DNA of 64,000 nt, from the NCBI RefSeq assembly GCF_003234935.1, contig NZ_QKSB01000009.1:62001-126000 (forward strand), read 5' to 3'. Origin of the DNA: Putridiphycobacter roseus. Lineage in GTDB: Bacteria; Bacteroidota; Bacteroidia; Flavobacteriales_D; Crocinitomicaceae. Shown piece by piece: positions 44,131 to 52,297 of this stretch; positions within the stretch are counted from its first letter, which is position 1; the number at the start of each line of letters is the position of its first letter. Position numbers and translations under genes: made by a program. The notes below the pieces were generated by a model that ran no database searches, was not told the DNA's origin, and saw only the letters and a program-made list of their open reading frames with translations.

Positions 44131-45269
44131 AATTCCTTTAATATTTTAGCTGCCGCCAATAAAGTTTCCTCGTTTTTTGCAAAGCAAACCCGTACCACAT
44201 GATGGTCGGTTTTTTGCTTATAAAAAACGGAGACTGGAATAGTAGCGACCTTGTGTTTTTTAGTCAGTGTGATGGCAAATTCAACATCAGAAACCTTACT
44301 AATTGCTGAATAATCGAACAACATAAAATAAGTACCATTACAAGGCAAAGCTTTAAATCGACTGCCTTCCATTGCCTTTAGAAACAAATCTCTTTTTGCT
44401 TGGTACATTTTGGAAATACCTGCCCATACATTTCCTTCATCTAAATATTTAGACACGGCATATTGCATGGTATTATTGGCGCAAAAGACTTGAAATTGAT
44501 GTGCCTTTTGTAATTCTTCATTTAAAGCTTTTGGTGCAATTACGTATCCTAATTTCCATCCCGTTACGTGTAGCGTCTTCCCAAAACTATAGGTCACCAT
44601 ACTATTCTTTCTTAATTTGGGGGATTGTAATACCGAAAGATGATTCCCTACAAATTGCATGTGTTCATACACTTCATCACTAAGAATAATGAGCTGCGGA
44701 TAAGTTTCAATTATTTTTTCTAAAGCCCTAATATCTGCTGCATTCAAAACCGCACCAGAAGGATTATGCGGATTATTAATGATGATCATTTTTGTACTTG
44801 CATTAATAGTTGCCCGCACTTTTTCCCAAGGAATACTATATGCTGGAAAATTTAATTCAACATGCATTGGAATACCTTGATTTAATTGAATAGTCGGTGC
44901 ATAACAATCATAAGCTGGATCGAACAAGATTACTTCATCCCCTGGCTGAATCAAAGCTGTTATTGCCGCATAAATCCCCTGAGTTGCGCCGGCTGTTACC
45001 GTAATCTCGGTAAGTGGATCTACCTCAATTCCGTGTTGTAGGTTTAATTTTCTAGCAATACTTTTTCTCAAGTCTAAACGACCAGCCATGGGTGCATATT
45101 GCACTTGTTCTGCTGCCAATCCTTCGATTACCTTTTTCTTCAATTCCATATCGACAGGAAAATTAGGAAAACCTTGCGCTAAATTAATTGCGTTTTCTTG
45201 ATTTGCCAAAACCGACATAGTGGTAAAGATAGAGGTGCCAATATTTGGTAATTTAGATGGAATATCCAT
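44127..45269 (-). CDS. PLP-dependent methionine/glutamine aminotransferase (YbdL type)
   Basis: 380 residues, fold-type I class I/II aminotransferase. PLP lysine: VTYSFGKTLHVTGWK (Lys231). Other motifs: NLAQGFPNFPVD, VTAGATQGIYAAI, DPAYDCYAP, NNPHNPSGAVL and LSDEVYEHM. It resembles YbdL, the methionine aminotransferase, and the kynurenine/glutamine transaminase group. It transfers amino groups between methionine-type keto acids and glutamine. The next gene (4-base overlap) is an omega-amidase, supporting the role. Confidence 0.9.
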   Translation of the reverse strand: MDIPSKLPNIGTSIFTTMSVLANQENAINLAQGFPNFPVDMELKKKVIEGLAAEQVQYAPMAGRLDLRKSIARKLNLQHGIEVDPLTEITVTAGATQGIYAAITALIQPGDEVILFDPAYDCYAPTIQLNQGIPMHVELNFPAYSIPWEKVRATINASTKMIIINNPHNPSGAVLNAADIRALEKIIETYPQLIILSDEVYEHMQFVGNHLSVLQSPKLRKNSMVTYSFGKTLHVTGWKLGYVIAPKALNEELQKAHQFQVFCANNTMQYAVSKYLDEGNVWAGISKMYQAKRDLFLKAMEGSRFKALPCNGTYFMLFDYSAISKVSDVEFAITLTKKHKVATIPVSVFYKQKTDHHVVRVCFAKNEETLLAAAKILKEL

Positions 45270-45275
45270 TGCTTA

Positions 45276-46832
45276 TTATTTAATTCCAAATACACTAAAA
45301 ATACCCCGAATGATTTCTCTTCCTGCCGTTTTCACAAAACTATCTACCGCTTTTTCAGTAGTAGATTTCCGAGGTCTACCTACCTTTCTTGTGGTAGTAC
45401 TTCTACGTGTTTTTTCTATGGCTTTATCTTCCTTTTCTTGCTGTTTTCTTCTTTCTTCTTGTAATTCTTCTTCTTGAATTTTTTCGATTTTTTCTTCTAA
45501 GATTTCGTAAGCCGATCTACGGTCAATGTTTTTATTATACTTTTCAGCCAACAAAGAATAATCTACCACTTCATCAATTTCTTTTTGGGAAAGAATATCC
45601 ATTCTTGTTTTAGGCGCTTGCAATAATGTAACCGCTAATGGGGTTGGAATCCCTTTTTCATTTAATCCTGTTACCATTGCAATACCGGTCCCCATAGAGG
45701 TCAATTCTTCATCTGTTTTATAAAAATCAGATAAGGGATAATTTTCTGCTGTTTTTTTAATGGCTTTTCTATCTTTCGCAGTAAAAGCCCTTAACGCATG
45801 TTGTACTTTTAAGCCTAATTGACTCAACACTTCATCTGGTACATCTGTTGGTAATTGTGTAACAAAATAAATCCCCACTCCCTTCGATCTGATTAATTTA
45901 ATGATAATTTCAATTTGGTCTAACAAAGCATCTGAAGCTTCATTAAACATCAAGTGTGCTTCATCAATAAAAATACAAAGCTTAGGTTTATCATCATCTC
46001 CAGCTTCCGGAAATGTTTCATACACCTCCGCCAATAAGCTCATCATAAAAGTGGAAAACAGCTTTGGTTTATTTTGAATATCGGTCAATCGGATAATAGA
46101 AATTTGTCCTTTCCCCTCTTTATTTGTGTGCAATAAATCTTGTACATCAAAAGACTTTTCACCAAAAAACAAATCGGCTCCTTGTTGTTCCAATTCTACC
46201 ACTTTTCTCATTATGGTGCTGATGGAGCTACTTGAAATTTGACCATATTCTTTTTGGATCGCAGCTTTACCTTCTCCATTAATATATTGTAATGATTTTC
46301 TTAAATCTTTTAAATCGAGCAAAGGCAACTTGGTATCGTCACAATACTTAAACAGAATAGACATAATACCTTCTTGGGTATCATTTAATTCAAGCATTTT
46401 TGCCAAAAGAACCGGACCAAATTCAGAAACAGTAGCTCTTAATCGCACCCCTTTTTGTTCTGAAATACTCATGAGTTCCACAGGCATTTTTTCCGCTTCG
46501 TAAGGCACTCCTATCGCGCCATGTCGCCATACAATGTGGTCGTTTGATTCACCAGGCTGTGCCAAGCCACTCAAATCACCTTTAATATCCATCAACACAG
46601 TAGGTATTCCTTTCAGCGACATTTGTTCGGCAATAACTTGCATGGTTTTAGTCTTACCAGTACCAGTAGCACCAGCGATTAAGCCGTGTCGATTTAATGT
46701 TTTCAAAGGAATTTTCACCAATGCATCACTCACAGGCTCTCCATCTAACATTGCGCCTCCAAGTATGATGTAATCTTTTTTAAATGTATAACCTTCTTGA
46801 ATGTGCTTTCTAAAATCTTCTGTTTTACTCAT
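45276..46832 (-). CDS. HerA-like ATPase of the YjgR/DUF853 family
   Basis: 518 residues. P-loop: LIAGATGTGKTKTMQVIAEQ (54-63 core); Walker B: LCIFIDEAHLMF. The helicase HerA-like C-terminal fold continues with YFVTQLPTDVPDEVLSQLGLKVQHALRAF blocks (~345-375). The C-terminus has a Glu/Arg-rich coiled coil (~440-480) and an AT-hook-like stretch (TTRKVGRPRKSTT). Role unknown in all species; probably a hexameric DNA-linked ATPase. Six bases from the aminotransferase gene. Confidence 0.88.
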   Translation of the reverse strand: MSKTEDFRKHIQEGYTFKKDYIILGGAMLDGEPVSDALVKIPLKTLNRHGLIAGATGTGKTKTMQVIAEQMSLKGIPTVLMDIKGDLSGLAQPGESNDHIVWRHGAIGVPYEAEKMPVELMSISEQKGVRLRATVSEFGPVLLAKMLELNDTQEGIMSILFKYCDDTKLPLLDLKDLRKSLQYINGEGKAAIQKEYGQISSSSISTIMRKVVELEQQGADLFFGEKSFDVQDLLHTNKEGKGQISIIRLTDIQNKPKLFSTFMMSLLAEVYETFPEAGDDDKPKLCIFIDEAHLMFNEASDALLDQIEIIIKLIRSKGVGIYFVTQLPTDVPDEVLSQLGLKVQHALRAFTAKDRKAIKKTAENYPLSDFYKTDEELTSMGTGIAMVTGLNEKGIPTPLAVTLLQAPKTRMDILSQKEIDEVVDYSLLAEKYNKNIDRRSAYEILEEKIEKIQEEELQEERRKQQEKEDKAIEKTRRSTTTRKVGRPRKSTTEKAVDSFVKTAGREIIRGIFSVFGIK

Positions 46833-46968
46833 TATTCACTGATTCTTTCGTATGGTAACAAAATTAATCATTTTTATGGACTTAAAATACTGGTGTTTTT
46901 AAGGCCTGTTAACAATTGAAACATGAAAACAAAACCAATGGAATAGGTAAATATTTCCCTAAGAACTA

Positions 46969-46976
46969 TATATTTG
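46969..46976 (+). promoter_or_regulatory. -7 promoter element of the sugar transporter gene
   Basis: TATATTTG matches TAnnTTTG. Initiation would fall near 46983, only a few bases before the ATG at 46987; this leaves the ATG at 47002 (MKNSTNYG) as a plausible alternative translation start. No clear TTG at -33. Confidence 0.4.
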
Positions 46977-46986
46977 ATCAACTTAT

Positions 46987-48726
46987 ATGATAACAACAAG
47001 TATGAAAAATTCTACAAATTATGGTGCTTTAGCCACTTTGTCCACTGTTTTCTTTTTTTGGGGATTTATAGCGGCAGGTAACAGTGTATTTATACCTTTT
47101 TGTAAAAACTATTTTCACCTCGATCAATTTCAAAGTCAACTCATTGATTTTGCTTTTTACTTTGCATATTACATTGGCGCACTATCGATTTTTATTGTTA
47201 GTTCGATAGTTGGCAAAGATTTCATCAATAAATGGGGTTATAAAAAAAGCATTGTAATTGGCTTATTACTATCAGCAGTAGGAGCTGCATTTATGATAAT
47301 ATCCGTATATATGAATGTGTTTCCAGGAATGTTAATCGGACTGTTTATTGTCGCCTTGGGTTTTTCATTACAACAAACTTCAGCCAATCCTTTTATGATT
47401 TTATTAGGGGATGAAGCCACAGGAGCAAGTAGAATTAATTTAGGTGGTGGTATTGGTAGTTTAGGAACAACCATAGGGCCTTTAATCGTTGCTTTGGCAT
47501 TATTTGGTTCTACGCAAGCCATTAGTGATGAAATGATCCAAGGTCTTTCCATGACTAAAGTAATCATATTATATTCTTGTGTTGGTATGCTCTTTCTATT
47601 TGTAGCTGCTTTATTCGGCTTTTCCAAAACCTTACCAGATGGAAAAATAGCAGTAAATGAACTGGAGGAAGAAATAAAAGAAAAACCAACCAAAGCAATG
47701 GCTACTTTATCCGTCATTACTATTGCTTTAATTATCTGTTTTATTCCTGTAATATACAGCTACACCACACCTGAAGCAAAATCAATTACGGTTTTAACAG
47801 CAGAACTATCTCACATAAATACGACTGACTCGGTGCAAGCCAAAACACTAGCCCAAAATATTGCGGCATTAAAAGCACCTTTAGACAATACCAGAGTCCA
47901 ATGGCTTTCGGCGGGACTGATCGTCGTTTTAGGCGGTATTTTGTTCGCATACTTTGCGGGTAAAAAGCAAATAAAAAAATGGGGGGCCATGCAATACCCA
48001 CAGTTGACCTTGGGCATGCTGGCAATTTTTGTATACGTAGGCGTTGAAGTTGCCATAGGAAGTAACCTTGGGGAACTATTGAAGAAGGATGAATTTGGTG
48101 GATATAGCTCTTCAGAAATCGCTCCTTTTATTGCCATGTTTTGGGGCAGTTTAATGATTGGCAGGTGGTCTGGAGCCATCAATGCTTTTGATATAAAAGA
48201 AAAAACCAAAGCGATTCTAAAAATCATTGTGCCTATTGTTGCATTTATAACTGTATTGACGCTTACCTGGATAGCGGGCTATAAAATTGAAGCATTATAT
48301 TGGTATTTTGTTTGTGTAGTTGTACAAATAATTGCTTTTATTTTAACCAAAGACAAACCAGCTTTAACCTTAGGTGTTTTCGGGTTTTTAGGAATCCTTG
48401 CCATAGTAATCGGATTAACCACTACAGGAATCATAGCTGTTTATGCTTTTTTAAGTTGTGGTTTATTTTGTTCCATCATGTGGCCTTCTATATTTTCACT
48501 TTCTTTAGCTGGATTAGGGAAATACCAAGGACAAGGATCTGCTTTTTTAATCATGATGATTTTAGGAGGGGCAATTATTCCACCAATTCAGGGGAAAATA
48601 TCTGATATTTTTGGGATTCAACAATCCTTTTTAGTGGGTGGATTCTGTTTTGCTTACTTGGCTTTTTTCGCATTATTCGTGCGTAAGCTATTAAAAAAGC
48701 AGGGTGTTCAAATGGAGGTACAGTAA
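46987..48726 (+). CDS. FucP/GluP-type sugar MFS transporter
   Basis: 579 residues, longer than FucP (~440). About twelve membrane helices. FucP-family signatures: STVFFFWGFIAAGNSVFIP, FYFAYYIGALSIF, GFSLQQTSANPFMILLG and, in the second half, FWGSLMIGRWSGA and LAGLGKYQGQGSAFLIMMILGG-like blocks. An extra hydrophilic insertion (about residues 258-305) and an extra pair of hydrophobic segments in the middle explain the length. Probably a proton-coupled hexose/fucose-type importer at the inner membrane; substrate unknown. No sugar catabolic genes adjoin it. Confidence 0.87.
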   Translation: MITTSMKNSTNYGALATLSTVFFFWGFIAAGNSVFIPFCKNYFHLDQFQSQLIDFAFYFAYYIGALSIFIVSSIVGKDFINKWGYKKSIVIGLLLSAVGAAFMIISVYMNVFPGMLIGLFIVALGFSLQQTSANPFMILLGDEATGASRINLGGGIGSLGTTIGPLIVALALFGSTQAISDEMIQGLSMTKVIILYSCVGMLFLFVAALFGFSKTLPDGKIAVNELEEEIKEKPTKAMATLSVITIALIICFIPVIYSYTTPEAKSITVLTAELSHINTTDSVQAKTLAQNIAALKAPLDNTRVQWLSAGLIVVLGGILFAYFAGKKQIKKWGAMQYPQLTLGMLAIFVYVGVEVAIGSNLGELLKKDEFGGYSSSEIAPFIAMFWGSLMIGRWSGAINAFDIKEKTKAILKIIVPIVAFITVLTLTWIAGYKIEALYWYFVCVVVQIIAFILTKDKPALTLGVFGFLGILAIVIGLTTTGIIAVYAFLSCGLFCSIMWPSIFSLSLAGLGKYQGQGSAFLIMMILGGAIIPPIQGKISDIFGIQQSFLVGGFCFAYLAFFALFVRKLLKKQGVQMEVQ

Positions 48727-48748
48727 AATATTAATTTGGAAAACTGTC

Positions 48749-49336
48749 TTATTCAGCGTTGTTAAAATTCGTCAATTCCTGGTTTACTTTTTCCATCTCT
48801 TCGTAAAAATCAGCGCCATACATTCTAATTAGCGGTTCTTTTAAGAACTTAAAAACAGGCACTTTTAATTCTTCTCCCAGTTGACAAGCTGGTTTACAAA
48901 TTGGCCAACGGTCATAATTTAAGGATTCAAATTTTGCATATTTTCTTACACGGATTGGATATAAATGGCAAGAAATAGGTTTATTAAAAGGTATTTTCTC
49001 TTCTCTATAAGCCTGTTCAATACCACATTTAGTAATACCTTTTTCATCTAAAGTAACAAAAACACAATCTTTTCCTTTTACCAAAGAAGTGACAGGTTCA
49101 TTGTCACGATCCATATAAAAAACACCCTTTCTATCTACCATGTCTATACCGGATTCGGTCATATATGGTTTTATATCTTCTAGATGTTCTTCAATTAATT
49201 CCACTTCATCCATAGTCAATGGTGCGCCATCATCTCCTTCTACACAACAAGCACCTTTACAAGCACTCAAATTGCAAACAAAATGTTTTTCGAATAATTC
49301 TTGACTAACTAATTTATCCTCTATTTCTATAATCAT
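48749..49336 (-). CDS. DUF3109 family cysteine-rich protein
   Basis: 195 residues from the start I prefer, MIIEIEDKLVSQELF at 49336. A longer frame begins at 49375, but a perfect TAnnTTTG promoter box lies inside that extension (49355-49362), so the shorter start is better. Conserved cysteines: FVCNLSACKGACCVEGDDGAPL, CVFVTLDEKGITKCGIEQA, ISCHLYPIRV and WPICKPACQLGE, which may bind a metal or Fe-S cluster (related to the YkgJ zinc/iron-chelating family). Function unknown. Confidence 0.85.
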   Translation of the reverse strand: MIIEIEDKLVSQELFEKHFVCNLSACKGACCVEGDDGAPLTMDEVELIEEHLEDIKPYMTESGIDMVDRKGVFYMDRDNEPVTSLVKGKDCVFVTLDEKGITKCGIEQAYREEKIPFNKPISCHLYPIRVRKYAKFESLNYDRWPICKPACQLGEELKVPVFKFLKEPLIRMYGADFYEEMEKVNQELTNFNNAE

Positions 49337-49354
49337 GGCACTATATTTAAGCCG

Positions 49355-49362
49355 CAAATATA
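49355..49362 (-). promoter_or_regulatory. -7 promoter element of the DUF3109 gene
   Basis: The minus strand reads TATATTTG, fitting TAnnTTTG. A TTG lies 26 bases upstream, slightly too far. The predicted transcription start (~49349) is 13 bases before the ATG at 49336 and after the alternative ATG at 49375, which therefore would not be in the transcript. Confidence 0.5.
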
Positions 49363-49421
49363 CCATTTTTACCACACATTTACACTTACAAATTAAGTGG
49401 CGACGAGTTTAAGCAGATAAT

Positions 49422-50003
49422 TTAACCGTGTATACTTTCTGATTTTCCGTAATTCTGAATAACATTCGCTTCATATGCTAACCATTGTTGCCATCTTGCA
49501 TCTACGTCAATATCTTCACCATATTGTCTGGCAAAACCAATAAACGTAGTGTAATGTCCCGCTTCAGAAATCATTAAATCACGGTAAAACGTAGCCAATT
49601 TTTCATCTTTAATATTTTCGGAAAGCACTTTAAAACGTTCACAGCTCCGCGCCTCAATCATGGCTGAAAATAGCAGTCGATCTACTGTAGCAAGGTTTCT
49701 ACTCCTCCCTTTCTCCATGAATTTGTACAATTCACCCACATAATTGTCTTTTCTTTCACGACCCAATGTATAGCCTCTTTCCAAAATGATTTGATGCACC
49801 TGTTGAAAATGCTCCATTTCCTCCATCACAATTTTCGTCAACTCAGATACTAATTCTTCATGTTGTGAATTTTGAACAATGATGGCAATGGCATTCGAAG
49901 CTGCTTTTTGCTCACACCAAGCATGGTCGGTTAAAATTTCTTCTAAATTCGATTCTGCAATATTTACCCAGCGTGGGTCGGTTGGAAGTTTTAAGCCTAG
50001 CAT
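49422..50003 (-). CDS. miaE: tRNA-(ms2io6A)-hydroxylase MiaE
   Basis: 193 residues, four-helix ferritin-like di-iron protein. Iron ligands are in the repeats MEEMEHFQQVH and SEAGHYTTFIGFAR, with LLFSAMIEARSCERFKVL and the first Glu near the N-terminal DHAWCEQKAASNAI helix. MiaE hydroxylates the isopentenyl group of ms2i6A37 in tRNA. The start MLGLKLPTDPRWV is the family's usual start. It is preceded by a -7 promoter box and is probably monocistronic. Confidence 0.92.
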   Translation of the reverse strand: MLGLKLPTDPRWVNIAESNLEEILTDHAWCEQKAASNAIAIIVQNSQHEELVSELTKIVMEEMEHFQQVHQIILERGYTLGRERKDNYVGELYKFMEKGRSRNLATVDRLLFSAMIEARSCERFKVLSENIKDEKLATFYRDLMISEAGHYTTFIGFARQYGEDIDVDARWQQWLAYEANVIQNYGKSESIHG

Positions 50004-50022
50004 GATTATTCGTTTATTTTTA

Positions 50023-50030
50023 CAAATTTA
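50023..50030 (-). promoter_or_regulatory. -7 promoter element of miaE
   Basis: The minus strand reads TAAATTTG (TAnnTTTG), 20 bases before the miaE ATG. No TTG at the ideal -33 distance. Confidence 0.4.
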
Positions 50031-50049
50031 AAGTAAAAATATAGATTTG

Positions 50050-50607
50050 TTAAGTAATTTTCAAGCTAAACGTATCTAATAGGCCTCGCAGGTTATTCGA
50101 CGCGAACTTGGCTTTTTTCATTTTATTAATAGTAGGATCGATAGAAAAATTAATTGCTGTACGAAAATCTGTCTCTATCAAATTAGTACGATCGAAAGTG
50201 GCCATTTTTAAGTCTGACTCTGCAAAACTTGCTTTCGATAAATCGGTTTCTGAAAAATCAACCTCTTGCAATTGGCAATTAATAAAAGGTGTTCCTTTAA
50301 TTTTGAGTCCAAAAAAGCTAGAAAAATTCAGTTGACAATTTTCAAAACTAAAGCGGATTAGAAAAGGGTTTAAACTTGAGAAATCTAGTCCTAGCATTTT
50401 ACATGCCACAAATTCACAAGACTGTACGCTGCTGTTATTCCATTTTGTTTGGGTAAAATTACAAGCTTCAAATTCACAAGTAATAAACTTCACATTTGAG
50501 AGATTAACCCCTGTAAAATCACAATTAAGGAATTGACAATTTTCGTATTCTTGACTTAAAGCACTTGAACTAAAATCATCCCCTTTTATAGTTTCATTTT
50601 CTCTCAT
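50050..50607 (-). CDS. Pentapeptide-repeat protein, Qnr/McbG-like
   Basis: 185 residues built of pentapeptide repeats with a central Phe/Leu (for example CDFTGVNLSNVKF, CEFEACNF, VDFSETDLSKASFAESDL, ATFDRTNLIETDF), forming a right-handed quadrilateral helix. The C-terminus, INFSIDPTINKMKKAKF followed by GLLDTF, matches the dimerisation end of Qnr proteins. Qnr proteins shield gyrase from quinolones; many chromosomal relatives in aquatic bacteria have no known role, so resistance should not be assumed. It overlaps the HAD phosphatase gene by 4 bases. Confidence 0.85.
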   Translation of the reverse strand: MRENETIKGDDFSSSALSQEYENCQFLNCDFTGVNLSNVKFITCEFEACNFTQTKWNNSSVQSCEFVACKMLGLDFSSLNPFLIRFSFENCQLNFSSFFGLKIKGTPFINCQLQEVDFSETDLSKASFAESDLKMATFDRTNLIETDFRTAINFSIDPTINKMKKAKFASNNLRGLLDTFSLKIT

Positions 50608-51263
50608 GCATCAAATAATTTTCTTGCGTCTTCCAAATTAAAATCAGTTAAACTATCTATTATTTGATCGGCCAAAATAAGCTTTTTGTTTGGGGCATGA
50701 GATAATTCTGGAACAGCAATAACTTTCATTCTAGCCGCTTTACCAGCGATTACGCCATTCAATGAATCTTCAATCACCAAACACTCTAAAGGGTCGACAT
50801 TTAATTGTTCGGCAGTAGTTAAAAATACCCCAGGATGTGGCTTTCCCCATTTTTCAAATTCCGCAGACTGTACGACATCAAAATAATGTCCAATATCTAA
50901 TTTTTCAAGTACAGTTTCAATAATTGCATGGAAAGAAGAAGTGGCTAACCCAATTTTTAAACCAGCAGCTTTACATTTATCCAAAGTCTCCACCACACCT
51001 GGTAATGCGACGCCATTTTTATTGATTTCTTCCATTAAAATATGCACAATGTCAATGGTTACCGCTTCACAAGTTGGACCTTCCCATTTTGCTTTTTTAT
51101 ACCACATTTTTACCACTTCATCAATGCGTAACCCTACGGTTTCTTCGCAATCCGTTTGTGTAAGATCCAATCCAACTTTACCAAAACCTTTTACTTCTGC
51201 AATTTTCCACAAAGGCTCTGAATCTATCAATACCCCGTCCATATCAAATATTACTGCTTTCAT
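50604..51263 (-). CDS. HAD-superfamily phosphatase (HxpB/beta-phosphoglucomutase-like)
   Basis: 219 residues. Motif I FDMDGVLIDSEPLW (Asp7, Asp9), motif II LATSSFHAI, the Lys motif in WGKPHPGVFLTTAEQL, and motif III LVIEDSLNGVIAG. An alpha-helical cap lies between ~15 and 85. It resembles YniC/HxpB, which dephosphorylates 2-deoxyglucose-6-phosphate and other hexitol phosphates. It overlaps both neighbours by 4 bases, so three minus-strand genes form an operon (51260-52135, this, pentapeptide protein). Confidence 0.88.
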   Translation of the reverse strand: MKAVIFDMDGVLIDSEPLWKIAEVKGFGKVGLDLTQTDCEETVGLRIDEVVKMWYKKAKWEGPTCEAVTIDIVHILMEEINKNGVALPGVVETLDKCKAAGLKIGLATSSFHAIIETVLEKLDIGHYFDVVQSAEFEKWGKPHPGVFLTTAEQLNVDPLECLVIEDSLNGVIAGKAARMKVIAVPELSHAPNKKLILADQIIDSLTDFNLEDARKLFDA

Positions 51264-52135
51264 TTCTTTTTAAATTTCATTTTATATAAATCCCCACCTT
51301 TTAATCCTTTTCGATACTCATCTGTTATCAACCAAGTATGATCACTTAAAAAACAAATGGCCTCCCTTTGCTTGACCTTTGGAATCTTATATTTTTTTAT
51401 CTTCCCTTTCCAAAAGGCATTAAACATAAAATCTGTAATTAAGTATAAACGACCATAAGTTAAAATAGCCAAGGTATTGGAAGCGTGGTGATAGTCGGCT
51501 GCGGTGACAGAGCAAGTTAACCAACCGTTATCACAAAACTGAAATTGGCCGATTAATTTAGCTTCATAATTACCTGGTCGATTAGGTAGAATATATATTT
51601 TAGAAATACCAGTATAAGGCTTTGTTCTGCACTTGGTAAATAAAAATATTTTACCTCCTTTAACAATAAAAGCTTCACAATCAAACTCTAGCTCTTTTTC
51701 TTTTGGCGGAAATTTTTGTTGATCTTCATAAGTAAAGTGAATGGTTCTAGTGGTCACTTTTTCCTTCCCAATAAAACCACTTTTAACAATGTGTATTTGT
51801 AAATTCTTTCGGCTATTTGCATTGTTACCAAAATCACCTATGTATAAGTTTTTTTCCTCGTCTAATGCTATGTCCTCCCAATCGTTGTTTTGAACACCTT
51901 CAACTTGAATTGTTTTTTCATACTTTCCTTTTTTATTTAGCACAAATAATTCTGCCTTGTTTCCTCCATCATTATGGGTAATAATATGATCATTTAGAAA
52001 AGCTAAACCTGAAGTTTCATACATAAACTTAGGCAACTGTGCTATTTTTTCTATTTCAATGTCTTTTTTAGAAAAGGCTAACCCTCCGTTAATGAACAGA
52101 AAACAGAAAAAAAAACCTTTTAAAATCGAAACCAT
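51260..52135 (-). CDS. Secreted beta-propeller-like protein of unknown function
   Basis: 291 residues with a signal peptide (MVSILKGFFFCFLFINGGLAF). The body has propeller-like motifs: ETSGLAFLNDHIITHNDGG, NNDWEDIALDEEKNLYIGDFGNN, CEAFIVKGGKIFLFTKC and REAICFLSDHTWLITDEYR. The 'SGLA...HNDGG...W-EDIA...GDFGNN' pattern is found in a family of Bacteroidota NHL/SdiA-regulated-like proteins. No T9SS domain. First gene of the small operon leading to the HAD and pentapeptide genes. Confidence 0.7.
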   Translation of the reverse strand: MVSILKGFFFCFLFINGGLAFSKKDIEIEKIAQLPKFMYETSGLAFLNDHIITHNDGGNKAELFVLNKKGKYEKTIQVEGVQNNDWEDIALDEEKNLYIGDFGNNANSRKNLQIHIVKSGFIGKEKVTTRTIHFTYEDQQKFPPKEKELEFDCEAFIVKGGKIFLFTKCRTKPYTGISKIYILPNRPGNYEAKLIGQFQFCDNGWLTCSVTAADYHHASNTLAILTYGRLYLITDFMFNAFWKGKIKKYKIPKVKQREAICFLSDHTWLITDEYRKGLKGGDLYKMKFKKK

Positions 52136-52297
52136 TATAGAGAATAGAATATTTAAATTGAATAAGTTATAATATTTTATAAAATTAGTATTTTTGAACT
52201 ATGAAATGAGTTAAAATAGTAAGATATTCTTTTCCTAAAAAGACAAGAACATATTTTAACCATTCCATCTGGCGAATATTGATAAACTTAAGTACAG

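Noticed and set aside
47238..47717. 159-codon minus-strand frame inside the sugar transporter
   Set aside because: Antisense shadow of a membrane protein gene; Ser/Pro/Lys-rich nonsense composition and no start context.
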